Shown here one piece after another: positions 40,646 to 49,578 of a stretch of 64,000 bases of DNA (its first letter is position 1; each line of letters begins with the position of its first letter). The notes beneath the pieces were generated by a model that ran no database searches, was not told where the DNA came from, and saw only the letters and a program-made list of their open reading frames with translations. Origin of the DNA: Halothiobacillus neapolitanus c2 (GTDB lineage Bacteria; Pseudomonadota; Gammaproteobacteria; Halothiobacillales; Halothiobacillaceae); assembly GCF_000024765.1 (NCBI RefSeq), contig NC_013422.1, forward strand, positions 1,755,501 through 1,819,500. The letters are read 5' to 3'. A program made the position numbers and the translations under genes.

Positions 40646-41683
40646 ATGGCTTCCGTTCTTGATTTTCTCGGCGAGGCCATGATGGATGGGGCGGATTCAA
40701 CTGCCTCATCGGGCGTAAATTATGAAGGCATTCAGCGGATAGACATTGATCTCATCAAGTCAGACCCGGAACAACCCCGCCGCTTGTTCGATGAAGAAAA
40801 GCTCGAAAACCTCGCCGCTTCTATTCGACAAATGGATCTATTGCAGCCCATCCTCGTGCGCGAGGAGGCGGGGTTAATCATCATGGTCGATGGGGAGCGC
40901 CGATGGCGGGCGGCCAAGATGGCCGGACTCAAGGATGTGCCGGTGGTGTTCAGCAAGCAGGCGCAAGCGCGGGTTCTGTTGGCGCAGGTGGTGGCCAATG
41001 AAAACCGAGAAAATCTCATGGACATCGAGTTGGCCAAGGTGATTAACACCCTCAAGCGCGAATACAAAATCACCGGGCGCGAGTTGGGAAAATTGCTCAA
41101 TCGCAACGATGCCCAGATTTCCCGCTTAATGCTGCTGGTTAAAAACCCAGAAATTCTGCAACTGGCTGAAGAGGGCATTATCACCAGCGCTGAACACGCG
41201 GCATTGTTCTCTGCACTTGACCCCGACACTCAAGCCGAACTGGTGGCTCAAGCAAAAGACAATCAAACGGCGCTTACCCACCAAGATTTAACTGCGCAAA
41301 GAGAAAAACCGCAAACGGCAGCACCCACTGTGAACGAGCGCCCGATGGATGAACCGGATGCTGATTCCAGTCATTCACCGAATACCGATGATCTTGGTTC
41401 GGTTCCCGATGCAGGAATCGAATTGCAAGGCGAGTGCGCCGATGGATGGGAGTCTGACGATTCAATCAACACGACAAACCATGACGAAAGCCAGACATCA
41501 GAGTTTTGTGGGGAAGAGAACACCACCAAGGCCAAGGGCGCAGGCAGCTTGACGCTCACGCCAGCGCAGTTTTCAGCCCTTTATGAAGATAACCCCAGCA
41601 TCCTCGATGGCCTTACTTCTATTACCCTAAAAGCTCCACCAGAGTTGATTGCTGAACTGTCGGATTGGGGTTCGGCGGGATAA
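40646..41683 (+). CDS. parB: ParB/KorB-like partition protein
   Basis: This 345-residue protein has a ParB N-terminal domain (IDLIKSDPEQPRRLFDEEKL, GLIIMVDGERRWRAAKMAGL, ENRENLMDIELA) and a KorB-like helix-turn-helix (GRELGKLLNRNDAQISRLML). The acidic stretch at about 210-300 is probably disordered; the end (LTPAQFSALYEDNPS) is a dimerisation-like segment. It follows parA by 1 bp. Confidence 0.93.
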   Translation: MASVLDFLGEAMMDGADSTASSGVNYEGIQRIDIDLIKSDPEQPRRLFDEEKLENLAASIRQMDLLQPILVREEAGLIIMVDGERRWRAAKMAGLKDVPVVFSKQAQARVLLAQVVANENRENLMDIELAKVINTLKREYKITGRELGKLLNRNDAQISRLMLLVKNPEILQLAEEGIITSAEHAALFSALDPDTQAELVAQAKDNQTALTHQDLTAQREKPQTAAPTVNERPMDEPDADSSHSPNTDDLGSVPDAGIELQGECADGWESDDSINTTNHDESQTSEFCGEENTTKAKGAGSLTLTPAQFSALYEDNPSILDGLTSITLKAPPELIAELSDWGSAG

Positions 41684-41750
41684 ATCGAAATCCCAGAGGG
41701 TGTGTCATCTTGAACCTGTTAATACAACAAACAGCCATAAGGAGCACACC

Positions 41751-41987
41751 ATGAATACCCTGGCCTTGCCCACTTCACGGTTACTGACCACCGAAGAAGC
41801 GGCCAATTATCTCAATATCAGTAAGGAATTCTTGAAGCGGATGCGCTAGGGCAAAACCACGGGCGTGGTTGGTCCTGTTTATGTGAAATTTGGCTCTCAG
41901 CCTCGTTATGATCGACGCGATCTTGACCGATGGGTCGAGTATTACCGAACCAATGAAGGCCAGACGCAAGCCAATCAGAGTCATTGA
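41751..41987 (+). pseudogene. AlpA/excisionase-type helix-turn-helix gene with in-frame TAG
   Basis: A good AAGGAG precedes MNTLALPTSRLLTTEEAANY and SKEFLKRMR, a typical MerR-like AlpA start. TAG follows at 41847-41849, but the same frame continues GKTTGVVGPVYVKFGSQPRY and DRRDLDRWVEYYR to a stop at 41985-41987. The second half is the normal wing and helix of this family. Only one codon breaks the gene. AlpA-type proteins regulate integrase or excision, so loss could lock the element in place. Confidence 0.75.
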
Positions 41988-41989
41988 GC

Positions 41990-42271
41990 ATGGATGAACC
42001 AATCAACGATCTGCGACGTAAACATTTTCAAACAGAAGATGGGCTGATTCCGTATTTGCTGGAAGCGCACGCCATCGCCCATCTTCTGAACACATCGATG
42101 GATACGATGCGCATGCTCATCAAAACAGGGGCGTTTTGCGAGCCCGCCCCCTTTAACGAAAACCCGGACAAGAAAACGATCCGATGGCGCACGGAAGATG
42201 TCGCTAAGTGGCTACAAAGTTTACGGCGCATCAATGACAAAGGCCAAGAAATACCGGAGGAATTGCGATGA
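41990..42271 (+). CDS. Small helix-turn-helix protein next to the excisionase
   Basis: This 93-residue protein starts MDEPINDLRRKHF at 41990, 2 bp after the broken AlpA frame. It contains LEAHAIAHLLNTSMDTMRML, which looks like a helix-turn-helix start, and RWRTEDVAKWLQSL, the usual end of excisionase-like domains. It overlaps the excisionase gene by 4 bp. It is probably a regulator of int/xis. Confidence 0.6.
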   Translation: MDEPINDLRRKHFQTEDGLIPYLLEAHAIAHLLNTSMDTMRMLIKTGAFCEPAPFNENPDKKTIRWRTEDVAKWLQSLRRINDKGQEIPEELR

Positions 42272-42483
42272 AACTCATCCCCCTGCCTGTTTGGCTCGAG
42301 CAAACATTCGGCGAACATCAGCCGACCATTAATACGGCACGGGCTTGGTGCCGCCAAGGACGCATCAAGCCATCACCAAAGAAAATTGGTCGAACTTACT
42401 ACTTGCAACCCAATGCAGAGCATGTCAACAATGCCAACTCCCATCCCAGACTCATCGAGCGCATCCTTGGCGAGACCGCGTAG
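42268..42483 (+). CDS. xis: Excisionase (Xis-like)
   Basis: This 71-residue protein begins MKLIPLPVWLEQTFGEHQPT and continues TARAWCRQGRIKPSPKKIGR with YYLQPNAEH, the winged-helix pattern of lambdoid recombination directionality factors. It lies immediately upstream of and overlaps the integrase gene, as expected. It would direct the integrase towards excision. Confidence 0.85.
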   Translation: MKLIPLPVWLEQTFGEHQPTINTARAWCRQGRIKPSPKKIGRTYYLQPNAEHVNNANSHPRLIERILGETA

Positions 42484-43624
42484 CCGCAAAAAAAACGATC
42501 TTCCCGCGAATCTTTACGAACCGCGTGCGGGTTACTTCGTCTACCGCAATCCGGAAAATGGGAAAACCTACACGCTTGGACGGATCAGTCGGGGGGAGGC
42601 GCGCGATCAAGCGATAGAAGCCAATCGCACCTTTGAACAACGAGCCGAGCAACGCCTCATCAACCGATTGCATGCCCAAGCACTGGGTGAAACATTCAGT
42701 GACTGGCTGAACAAATACGCAGAAGTCCTGAAGCGCAGGAACCTTGCTGACAATACGATGCGCCAACATAAATGGCGCATTAAAACCATGGAGCAGCAAT
42801 TCGGAGCCGAACCATTCGTCCGTCTGCACGAAACTCGCCACTGGGCCGAATGGCTGGATACATTCACAGAACAGGACAAAACCAGATCAGCCATTGCATG
42901 GCGAAGCTGGCTGCTCGACTGTTTTAATGCGGCCATTGCCGCTGGTTGGGTCGATAGAAACCCCATCGAACCCATCCGCGCCCCTACAACCATCGTCAAA
43001 CGCGACCGCCTTAGTCTTGAGGCGGCACGAGCCATTATATGTGTCGCGCGGGAACAGAAAGATCAATGGATCGCGCGTAGCATTGAGTTAGCACTCATCA
43101 CAGCTCAGCGCCGAGAAGACATTGCCAGCCTCCAGTTCCGCAAGCGTGACGCGGCCAGCGGATGGGTGGAAAGCGATAGTCTGTATGTCACTCAGCAAAA
43201 AACCGGCGCGCGGCTGGCTATTCCGCTCACCCTCGCCATGCCTGAAATTGGCATGACCTTAGGGGACGCCATTGATGCCTGCCGAGATCATATCGCCAGC
43301 CGCTGGCTTATTCATCAAACCAATCCCCACGGCAACAGCCCGGCAGGCTCCCAAATTTGGCGCGACACAATCACTCGCCGCTTCGCGGATATGCGGGATG
43401 AAGCCGCTCGACGATCTGAGACTCCTCTATGGCGGCAGGATAAAGAACCACCAAGTTTCCATGAACTGCGAAGCCTATCGTTGCGGCTACACACTGCACG
43501 ACACGGCAAAGATTTTGCTCAAGCACTAGCTGGGCATAAAGACGCCAGAACCACCGATACTTATCGGGACATTCGTGGCTCAGAATGGGTGAAACTTTCG
43601 ACTGATGTGTTCAAAACACCGTGA
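42431..43624 (+). CDS. int: Tyrosine integrase of the element
   Basis: The likely start is the ATG at 42431, within xis; longer starts are possible. The 397-residue protein has an N-terminal arm-binding region (LYEPRAGYFVYRNPENGKTY), a SAM-like core-binding domain (TFSDWLNKYAEVLKRRNLAD) and the catalytic domain with TAQRREDIASLQF (first arginine), HELRSLSLRL (HxxR) and AGHKDARTTDTYRD (histidine and tyrosine). All catalytic residues are present, so it should be active. It lies at the right end of the element, 85 bp before the chromosomal phosphatase gene. Confidence 0.93.
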   Translation: MPTPIPDSSSASLARPRSRKKNDLPANLYEPRAGYFVYRNPENGKTYTLGRISRGEARDQAIEANRTFEQRAEQRLINRLHAQALGETFSDWLNKYAEVLKRRNLADNTMRQHKWRIKTMEQQFGAEPFVRLHETRHWAEWLDTFTEQDKTRSAIAWRSWLLDCFNAAIAAGWVDRNPIEPIRAPTTIVKRDRLSLEAARAIICVAREQKDQWIARSIELALITAQRREDIASLQFRKRDAASGWVESDSLYVTQQKTGARLAIPLTLAMPEIGMTLGDAIDACRDHIASRWLIHQTNPHGNSPAGSQIWRDTITRRFADMRDEAARRSETPLWRQDKEPPSFHELRSLSLRLHTARHGKDFAQALAGHKDARTTDTYRDIRGSEWVKLSTDVFKTP

Positions 43625-43647
43625 TAAGCTATTGATTCAAATAGATT

Positions 43648-43673
43648 GAAAACGCGTGTTTTCATGCGTTTTC
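43648..43673. repeat. Nested inverted repeat at the right end of the element
   Basis: GAAAACGC at 43648-43655 and GCGTTTTC at 43666-43673 form a perfect 8-bp inverted repeat; the inner part GAAAAC-GCGT-GTTTTC is itself a palindrome. It may be the integrase terminator or part of the attachment site. The core of attR cannot be fixed because the left end is not in the window. Confidence 0.45.
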
Positions 43674-43708
43674 AGAAGCAGAGAATACAACACAAAATAT
43701 TGATTTAT

Positions 43709-44194
43709 ATGAAAAAAACATCCATTTTATTCGTATGCATGGGCAATATTTGCCGCTCTCCGACAGCGGAGGCCGTTTTCCGAAAATACATTGAGGACGC
43801 CGATTTAATGGATGCGGTCGTGATTGACTCAGCCGGAACGCACGCCTTCCACATTGGCAACCCGCCGGATCGGCGCTCGACAACCGTTGCAGCCGAGCGA
43901 GGCTATCGTATGGATGTGCTGCGCGCGCGCCAGGTCAGCGCGGGCGATATCGAACAGTTCGATTATGTCTTGGCAATGGATCACGAAAATCTTTCGATTC
44001 TCAAACAGTTGGCCCCAAGCCATTTGCGGGACAAGCCCCAGTTATTCATGTCGTTTGCGCCCGATTACGGGCTGAGCGAAGTGCCCGACCCGTACTACGG
44101 TGGCGCAAATGGCTTTGAGCAGGTACTCGATATGGTCGAGGCGGCCTGCGACGGATTGATTCAGACGATACGCCACCAATCGGGCGGACGCTGA
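43709..44194 (+). CDS. Low-molecular-weight protein tyrosine phosphatase
   Basis: The start MKKTSILFVCMGNICRSP at 43709 is standard for the family; the longer frame to 43646 is discounted. The 161-residue protein has the P-loop CMGNICRS and the general acid aspartate in DPYYGG. It dephosphorylates tyrosine on cytosolic or exopolysaccharide-regulating proteins. It is the first chromosomal gene to the right of the element and appears intact. Confidence 0.93.
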   Translation: MKKTSILFVCMGNICRSPTAEAVFRKYIEDADLMDAVVIDSAGTHAFHIGNPPDRRSTTVAAERGYRMDVLRARQVSAGDIEQFDYVLAMDHENLSILKQLAPSHLRDKPQLFMSFAPDYGLSEVPDPYYGGANGFEQVLDMVEAACDGLIQTIRHQSGGR

Positions 44195-44216
44195 GCCGAC
44201 TGGAAATATGCCGGAA

Positions 44217-45626
44217 TCAGGCCTTGGGCTTTGCCCCAAGGTGTGAGTGGCGATAGGAATAGGCGAAATAAATCACCATGCCGATAGCCAGCCAGCCGAG
44301 GAAACGGATCCAGGTCACAACGGGCAGGAACATCATCAAGGCCCCGCAGGAAAGGATGCCCAAAATGGGCAGGGTGTAACCAAAGGGATTCTTGAACGGA
44401 CGCGGCAGATCGGGCTGACGCAGCCGCAAAACAATCACACCGAGACTGACGAGCACAAATGCGGCCAGCGTGCCGATATTCACCAATTCGGCCAATTCAC
44501 CCAATGGCACCAGACCGGCAACGAGTGAAATCACCACGCCACAAATCACGATGATTCGCACGGGTGTTTGTCTAACGGGATGGACACGCGCCAACTTGCT
44601 GGTAAGTAGTCCATCTCGGGACATGGCAAAAATAATCCGCGTCAATGCGTAATACAGCACCAGCATCACCGTGGTCAGGCCGGTAATCACACCGGTCGCG
44701 ACCAGCGCAGAAGCCCAGTTGTAACCTAGTATTTGGAGCGAATAGGCTACAGGCGAAGAAACGTTGAGCTTGGTGTACGACACAACACCGGTGAGCAACC
44801 CCGAAACCACGATATAAATGAGCGTACAGATAATCAGTGAAGCGATAATGCCGATGGGCACATCACGTTGAGGATTGCGCGATTCCTCTACCGCCGTCGA
44901 TACGGCATCGAAGCCTACGTAGGCGAAAAACACGATGGAGGCACCAGCCAGAATACCGATCGGACGACCATCGGCACCGTGCTCGAACCAGCCGAACGGG
45001 ATGAAGGGCGTCCAGTTCTCCGGATGCACATTGAACCCGGCCACCGCGATGAACACGGTAATGGTCAGCAGCTTCACGAACACCATGGCCACATTGACAC
45101 GCGCCGATTCCCGCACGCCGATAATGAGCAGAACCATCAACATGAGAATAATCAGCGACGCGGGCAAGTTGATCATGCCGCCCATCGATGGCGCCTTGGT
45201 GAGCGCGGCGGGCAAACCCAATCCGATCGCCGTCAGCGCATTCTCGAAATACCCCGACCAACCATTGGCCACTGCCGCGACCGAAACGGCATATTCCAAA
45301 ATCAAATCCCAACCGACCATCCACGCGATAATCTCGCCGAAGGCCGCGTAACTGTACCCGTAAGCACTGCCCGACCCGCCCACCGAAGCGGCCAGTTCAG
45401 CATAAGCCAACGCAGCGAAAGCACTGGCCAAGCCCGCAAAAATGAAGGAGATAATCACGGCCGGACCGGAATAGACCGCGGCCGCAATCCCCGTAAGCAC
45501 AAATATACCGGTACCGATAATTGCGCCAATGCCCATGAACGTCAGATCGAACGCACCCAGGCAACGTTTCAGACCGGTGTCACAAAAGGCGGCAGGGTTG
45601 GCAGGTTTGGTTCGGAATAAATTCAT
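44217..45626 (-). CDS. APC-family amino acid permease
   Basis: This 469-residue integral membrane protein has about twelve helices and the APC signature at the N-terminus (FMGIGAIIGTGIFVLTGIAA). It resembles cationic amino acid transporters (GSAYGYSYAAFGEIIAWMVG). It should import an amino acid by proton or sodium coupling; the substrate is not clear. It converges with the phosphatase gene. Confidence 0.9.
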   Translation of the reverse strand: MNLFRTKPANPAAFCDTGLKRCLGAFDLTFMGIGAIIGTGIFVLTGIAAAVYSGPAVIISFIFAGLASAFAALAYAELAASVGGSGSAYGYSYAAFGEIIAWMVGWDLILEYAVSVAAVANGWSGYFENALTAIGLGLPAALTKAPSMGGMINLPASLIILMLMVLLIIGVRESARVNVAMVFVKLLTITVFIAVAGFNVHPENWTPFIPFGWFEHGADGRPIGILAGASIVFFAYVGFDAVSTAVEESRNPQRDVPIGIIASLIICTLIYIVVSGLLTGVVSYTKLNVSSPVAYSLQILGYNWASALVATGVITGLTTVMLVLYYALTRIIFAMSRDGLLTSKLARVHPVRQTPVRIIVICGVVISLVAGLVPLGELAELVNIGTLAAFVLVSLGVIVLRLRQPDLPRPFKNPFGYTLPILGILSCGALMMFLPVVTWIRFLGWLAIGMVIYFAYSYRHSHLGAKPKA

Positions 45627-45864
45627 AAGGCGGCGGGTTCCTTAAATCAAAAATGACCATTGAGTTAAAAGATGACCATCTGACGACAATCCCTGTTTCA
45701 TCCGATTCTAGCCCGAAAAATGATGAATTGGTTCAATTTTGTCCCGCCCACCACGCGATGATTGCCCTATAACAATCAGGGGATTAATCAGTTGCGCCTT
45801 AACGTTCACCCTGTTGACGGCTATAATCATCGGCCATTTTCCACCGATCAGCAGCGAGATTCCC

Positions 45865-46194
45865 ATGGCCGTCCGCAAATCCTCGACCACTGCGCATGCG
45901 ATTGAAGCCGGGAATCCGGATGTGATCGCGCAATACGAGCGCAGCATGAGCGAGCTGGAACAGATCGTGGCTCGGCTGGAACAAGGCGAGACCACACTGG
46001 AGCAATCCTTGGCCGATTATGAGCGCGGAGCCCTTCTGGCCCGACAGTGCGAACAGGCGCTCAAGGCCGCAGAACAGCGCATTGAAGCACTCATGGAGTC
46101 CGACGAGGAAGAATCACCGAAGAAAAACGGCAAAAAAGACAGCCCAAAAACGCAGCCCGACCTGCCGCCAGCCGATGCCTTCTTCGATGTTTGA
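45865..46194 (+). CDS. xseB: Exodeoxyribonuclease VII small subunit
   Basis: The start MAVRKSSTTAHAIEAG at 45865 is chosen over a long upstream frame. The 109-residue protein has the XseB core YERSMSELEQIVARLEQGET and LEQSLADYERGALLARQCEQ. It forms exonuclease VII with XseA. The stop overlaps the ispA start, the usual xseB-ispA-dxs order. Confidence 0.95.
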   Translation: MAVRKSSTTAHAIEAGNPDVIAQYERSMSELEQIVARLEQGETTLEQSLADYERGALLARQCEQALKAAEQRIEALMESDEEESPKKNGKKDSPKTQPDLPPADAFFDV

Positions 46195-47116
46195 TCACCT
46201 CACGATCGACACTGTCACATTCCAATCTTGGCAGAGCGACTTTCAGACTGCGTTCGATATCCGCCTAAAACAGCGGCTGGGCAACATGCTGGGCGAATCC
46301 CCGCAGCGGTTGAAAGATGCCATCGGGCACGCGGTCATCGACGGTGGTAAACGGCTGCGGCCGATTTTGGTCGTTCTGGGCGCCAGTCTGGATAGCACAC
46401 CCGGCAGCCTACCCGACCCGAACGATCCCCGGCTAGAACAGTTATGGAATGCTGCCGTCGCCATTGAGTTGATCCACGGCTACTCGCTCATCCATGACGA
46501 CCTGCCAAGCATGGACAATGACGATTTGCGCCGGGGCAAACCCACCGTCCACCGCGTGTTTGACGAAGCCACCGCCATTCTGGCCGGCGATGCATTGCAG
46601 TCTCTGGCATTCAGTCTGCTTGCAGATGCACCACAAACCGATGTTAAGACCCGTCTGAACTGGGTTTCACTGCTCAGCACCGGTGCGAACCGGATGGTGT
46701 TCGGCCAGCAGCTCGATTTGAACCCGCCTGCGCAGATTCCGGCATTGGCGGAACTCACCCGGATGCACGAACTGAAAACCGGCGCCTTGCTGTATGCCGC
46801 ATTGATGATGGGCGCTAATCAAAGCTCAGCCGAAGATCGCGCAGCGCTGGAAGCGTTCATTCGCCCGCTTGGACTCGCCTTCCAGATCCAGGACGACATC
46901 CTTGACGCCACCGGCACCGCCGAACAACTCGGCAAAACACCCGGCAAAGATGCGGCCGACCACAAATACTCATACGTGACGGTGCTGGGGCTGGACGCAG
47001 CACGCATCCATCTGAACGCCACCATGAGTGAAGCGCTCAATGCCCTTGAACCCATGGGCACACGTGCCTGTGGCCTGCGCGCCTGCGCCCGCTTTGTTTT
47101 GATGCGGGACCATTGA
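46187..47116 (+). CDS. ispA: Farnesyl diphosphate synthase
   Basis: The ATG at 46187 overlaps xseB by 8 bp. The 309-residue protein has the first aspartate-rich motif DDLPSMDND and the second DDILD, and the conserved GGKRLRPIL and HELKTGALL regions. It condenses isopentenyl and dimethylallyl diphosphates to farnesyl diphosphate. The stop overlaps dxs, giving a translationally coupled isoprenoid operon. Confidence 0.95.
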   Translation: MFDHLTIDTVTFQSWQSDFQTAFDIRLKQRLGNMLGESPQRLKDAIGHAVIDGGKRLRPILVVLGASLDSTPGSLPDPNDPRLEQLWNAAVAIELIHGYSLIHDDLPSMDNDDLRRGKPTVHRVFDEATAILAGDALQSLAFSLLADAPQTDVKTRLNWVSLLSTGANRMVFGQQLDLNPPAQIPALAELTRMHELKTGALLYAALMMGANQSSAEDRAALEAFIRPLGLAFQIQDDILDATGTAEQLGKTPGKDAADHKYSYVTVLGLDAARIHLNATMSEALNALEPMGTRACGLRACARFVLMRDH

Positions 47117-49047
47117 TGAGCCCCACTCCCAACCATCCGACCGATTTCAACTTGCTCGATCTGATCGATCAACCGGCCGACCTGCGCCGCTTGCCGAAGC
47201 GACAACTTGTCCAGCTCGCCACCCAATTGCGTGCCGAACTGATCGAGCGCGTTGCACAAACAGGGGGACATCTGGCGGCCAATCTCGGCGTCGTCGAACT
47301 GACCATCGCGCTGCATTACGTATTCAACACGCCCGATGATCGACTGATCTGGGATGTCGGTCACCAGAGCTATGGACACAAGATGCTTACCGGGCGCCGC
47401 GAAGCCATGTCCGGGCTTCGGACGCGGGATGGCATATCCGGTTTCACACGCCGGGTGGAAAGTGATTTCGATCCCTTTGGCGCCGGGCATTCCAGCACCT
47501 CGATCAGCGCCGCGCTCGGCATGGCAGTGGCGGCCAAATTGCGCGGCGAAGACCACCATGCCGTCGCGGTGATCGGCGATGGCGCACTCACGGCCGGGCA
47601 GGCCTTCGAAGCCCTTAACCACGCGGGCGACATGAAGGCGAATCTGCTGGTGGTGCTTAACGACAATGAGATGAGCATCTCAAGGAACGTCGGCGCGCTC
47701 AATCAGCACCTCACCCGACTTCGCAGCAATCCGGTCGTGAACAAATTGCGTCAGGGTGGGCAGAACCTGCTGTCTCAAACCGGCCCCTTGGGTGAAATCC
47801 TCAATACCACGCGCGTCGGCTTGCGCGATGGCATGAAACACTTGCTGGGCGTCACCAGCCTGTTCGAAGAATTGGGCTTTGCCTACTTCGGCCCCATCGA
47901 CGGCCACGACCTGCCACTGCTCGTCGACACGCTGGAGAACCTGCGGCGCCAGACTGGACCGCGCTTGCTGCACGTTGTCACCCAAAAAGGCCGAGGATTC
48001 AACCCGGCGGAACTCGATCCGGTTCGCTATCACGGCGTCGGAAAATTCGATCCGGAAAAAGTTATCAAGCTCGAACCGCAATCCGTCAGCCAGAGCACGG
48101 CTCAAAAAACACCGCCACCCAAAACCTGGACCATGGCCTTTGGCGACTGGCTCGACACCCAAGGCGGCAATCCGTCGGTCGTCGTGATCACGCCCGCCAT
48201 GATCGAAGGCTCGGGTCTTGCCGGCTTTGCAGCACGTCACCCGCAGCGCTGCTTCGATGTCGGCATTGCCGAGCAACACGCCGTCACCTTCGCGGGGGGC
48301 CTTGCGGCAGAAGGCCTGCGCCCTGTCGTCGCCATTTACTCCACCTTCTTGCAGCGCGCTTGGGATCAGATGATTCACGATATCGCATTGCAAAATCTGC
48401 CGGTATTGTTCGCCGTAGATCGGGCCGGATTGGTCGGGCCGGATGGCGCAACCCATGCAGGAAGTTTCGACCTTGCCTTCGGGCAGGCCGTGCCGAATCT
48501 GAAAATCGCCGTACCCGCCGATGCCGCCGATCTTCATGCCGTACTGGATTGGGGCATTGCGGCCGATTCACCCGTACTGGTGCGTTATCCTCGCGGTGAG
48601 TGCCCGTCCGATCTGGGTGGCGAAGCCGCGCGCACACCGCTGGGTCTGCGCGTCCGGCGACGGGCCGAAGATCCCCATCAGAGCTTGCTGGTCATCGCAT
48701 TGGGTTCCAAGGTGCAAGCGGCATTAAACGCCAGCGCCGATCTGGCGGCCACCGTGGTTGACCTGCGTTGGGCCAAACCCATCGACTGGCCGGCCCTGCT
48801 GCCGCTGATTCATGAACATGCCGCCTGGATGATCATTGAAGAAGGCAGCAAACTGAGCAGCATCGGCGCCAGCATGATTGCGCACACGAGCGAATTGGGC
48901 CTGTTCAAGCCAGTCAAACACATCGCGCTGCCCGACACATTCATCGAACACGGCACCCGCACAGAATGCCTTGCCGATTGCGGACTTGACGAACGTAGTC
49001 TAAACAGTACGATGACCGACTTTTTACGGCAGGTACTGCCCGCATGA
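47116..49047 (+). CDS. dxs: 1-deoxy-D-xylulose-5-phosphate synthase
   Basis: The ATG at 47116 shares one base with the ispA stop. The 643-residue protein has the Dxs thiamine-binding features: HLAANLGVVELTIALHYVF-like start, VGHQSYGHKMLTGR, AVIGDGALTAGQAFEALNHA, and the transketolase-type pyrimidine region DVGIAEQHAVTFAGGLAAEG. It catalyses the first step of the MEP pathway. Confidence 0.97.
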   Translation: MSPTPNHPTDFNLLDLIDQPADLRRLPKRQLVQLATQLRAELIERVAQTGGHLAANLGVVELTIALHYVFNTPDDRLIWDVGHQSYGHKMLTGRREAMSGLRTRDGISGFTRRVESDFDPFGAGHSSTSISAALGMAVAAKLRGEDHHAVAVIGDGALTAGQAFEALNHAGDMKANLLVVLNDNEMSISRNVGALNQHLTRLRSNPVVNKLRQGGQNLLSQTGPLGEILNTTRVGLRDGMKHLLGVTSLFEELGFAYFGPIDGHDLPLLVDTLENLRRQTGPRLLHVVTQKGRGFNPAELDPVRYHGVGKFDPEKVIKLEPQSVSQSTAQKTPPPKTWTMAFGDWLDTQGGNPSVVVITPAMIEGSGLAGFAARHPQRCFDVGIAEQHAVTFAGGLAAEGLRPVVAIYSTFLQRAWDQMIHDIALQNLPVLFAVDRAGLVGPDGATHAGSFDLAFGQAVPNLKIAVPADAADLHAVLDWGIAADSPVLVRYPRGECPSDLGGEAARTPLGLRVRRRAEDPHQSLLVIALGSKVQAALNASADLAATVVDLRWAKPIDWPALLPLIHEHAAWMIIEEGSKLSSIGASMIAHTSELGLFKPVKHIALPDTFIEHGTRTECLADCGLDERSLNSTMTDFLRQVLPA

Positions 49048-49502
49048 ACACCATTGCCCCGCAAGCCGATGCATCAAGCGCGCTTGAGCCCATTTTAGAT
49101 CGCTTAAACAAACAGTTGGCCGCATCAAACGGACAATTCTGTTTGAGCGTAACCGTGGATTTTGCCGCTGCCCATCAATTGCATGGCTACGAGGGCAATT
49201 GCGCGCGATTGCATGGCCATAACTGGAAAATCATTGTCGAAGTCACCGGGCAAAAGCTCGATGATGTCGGGATGGTCATCGACTTCAAGGCCATGAAAAA
49301 AGCCGCGCGTGCGGCGGCCAAAACCTTGGATCACCAGTTCCTGAACCAGATCGAACCATTTGATCGCATCAACCCGACCGCCGAACACATTGCCGTCTGG
49401 TTCTTTGTGGAACTGGGCCGGATGCTCAACCAGCCCAATGCCCGCGTGAGCGCTATTACGGTATGGGAAAACGATTATTCCGCCGTCACCTATCGCGCCT
49501 GA
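49044..49502 (+). CDS. queD: 6-carboxy-5,6,7,8-tetrahydropterin synthase
   Basis: This 152-residue protein overlaps dxs by 4 bp. It has the zinc histidines in FAAAHQLHGY and RLHGHNWKIIVEV and the DFKAMKKAARAAAKTLDHQF region. It acts in queuosine synthesis after GTP cyclohydrolase, and folE2, encoding such a cyclohydrolase, is the next gene. A 6-pyruvoyl-tetrahydropterin synthase role is the alternative. Confidence 0.9.
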   Translation: MNTIAPQADASSALEPILDRLNKQLAASNGQFCLSVTVDFAAAHQLHGYEGNCARLHGHNWKIIVEVTGQKLDDVGMVIDFKAMKKAARAAAKTLDHQFLNQIEPFDRINPTAEHIAVWFFVELGRMLNQPNARVSAITVWENDYSAVTYRA

Positions 49503-49578
49503 ACCGGCTGCGTTCCACACCGTTGCAAACCTTCAACTTTAAGTCCTCATTCGACGAATCTAACAGGAATCTTCTCTC

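Noticed and set aside
42431-43624. Integrase at the right end as the missing integron integrase
   Set aside because: It lacks the IntI-specific features and has an N-terminal arm-binding region and an adjacent excisionase, so it belongs to the conjugative element.
43625-43708. A tRNA gene as attachment site
   Set aside because: No cloverleaf or CCA-like end can be formed; only a short palindrome is present.
44868-45620. A 250-residue plus-strand frame
   Set aside because: It is antisense to the permease gene and reflects its codon bias; no ribosome binding site or family.
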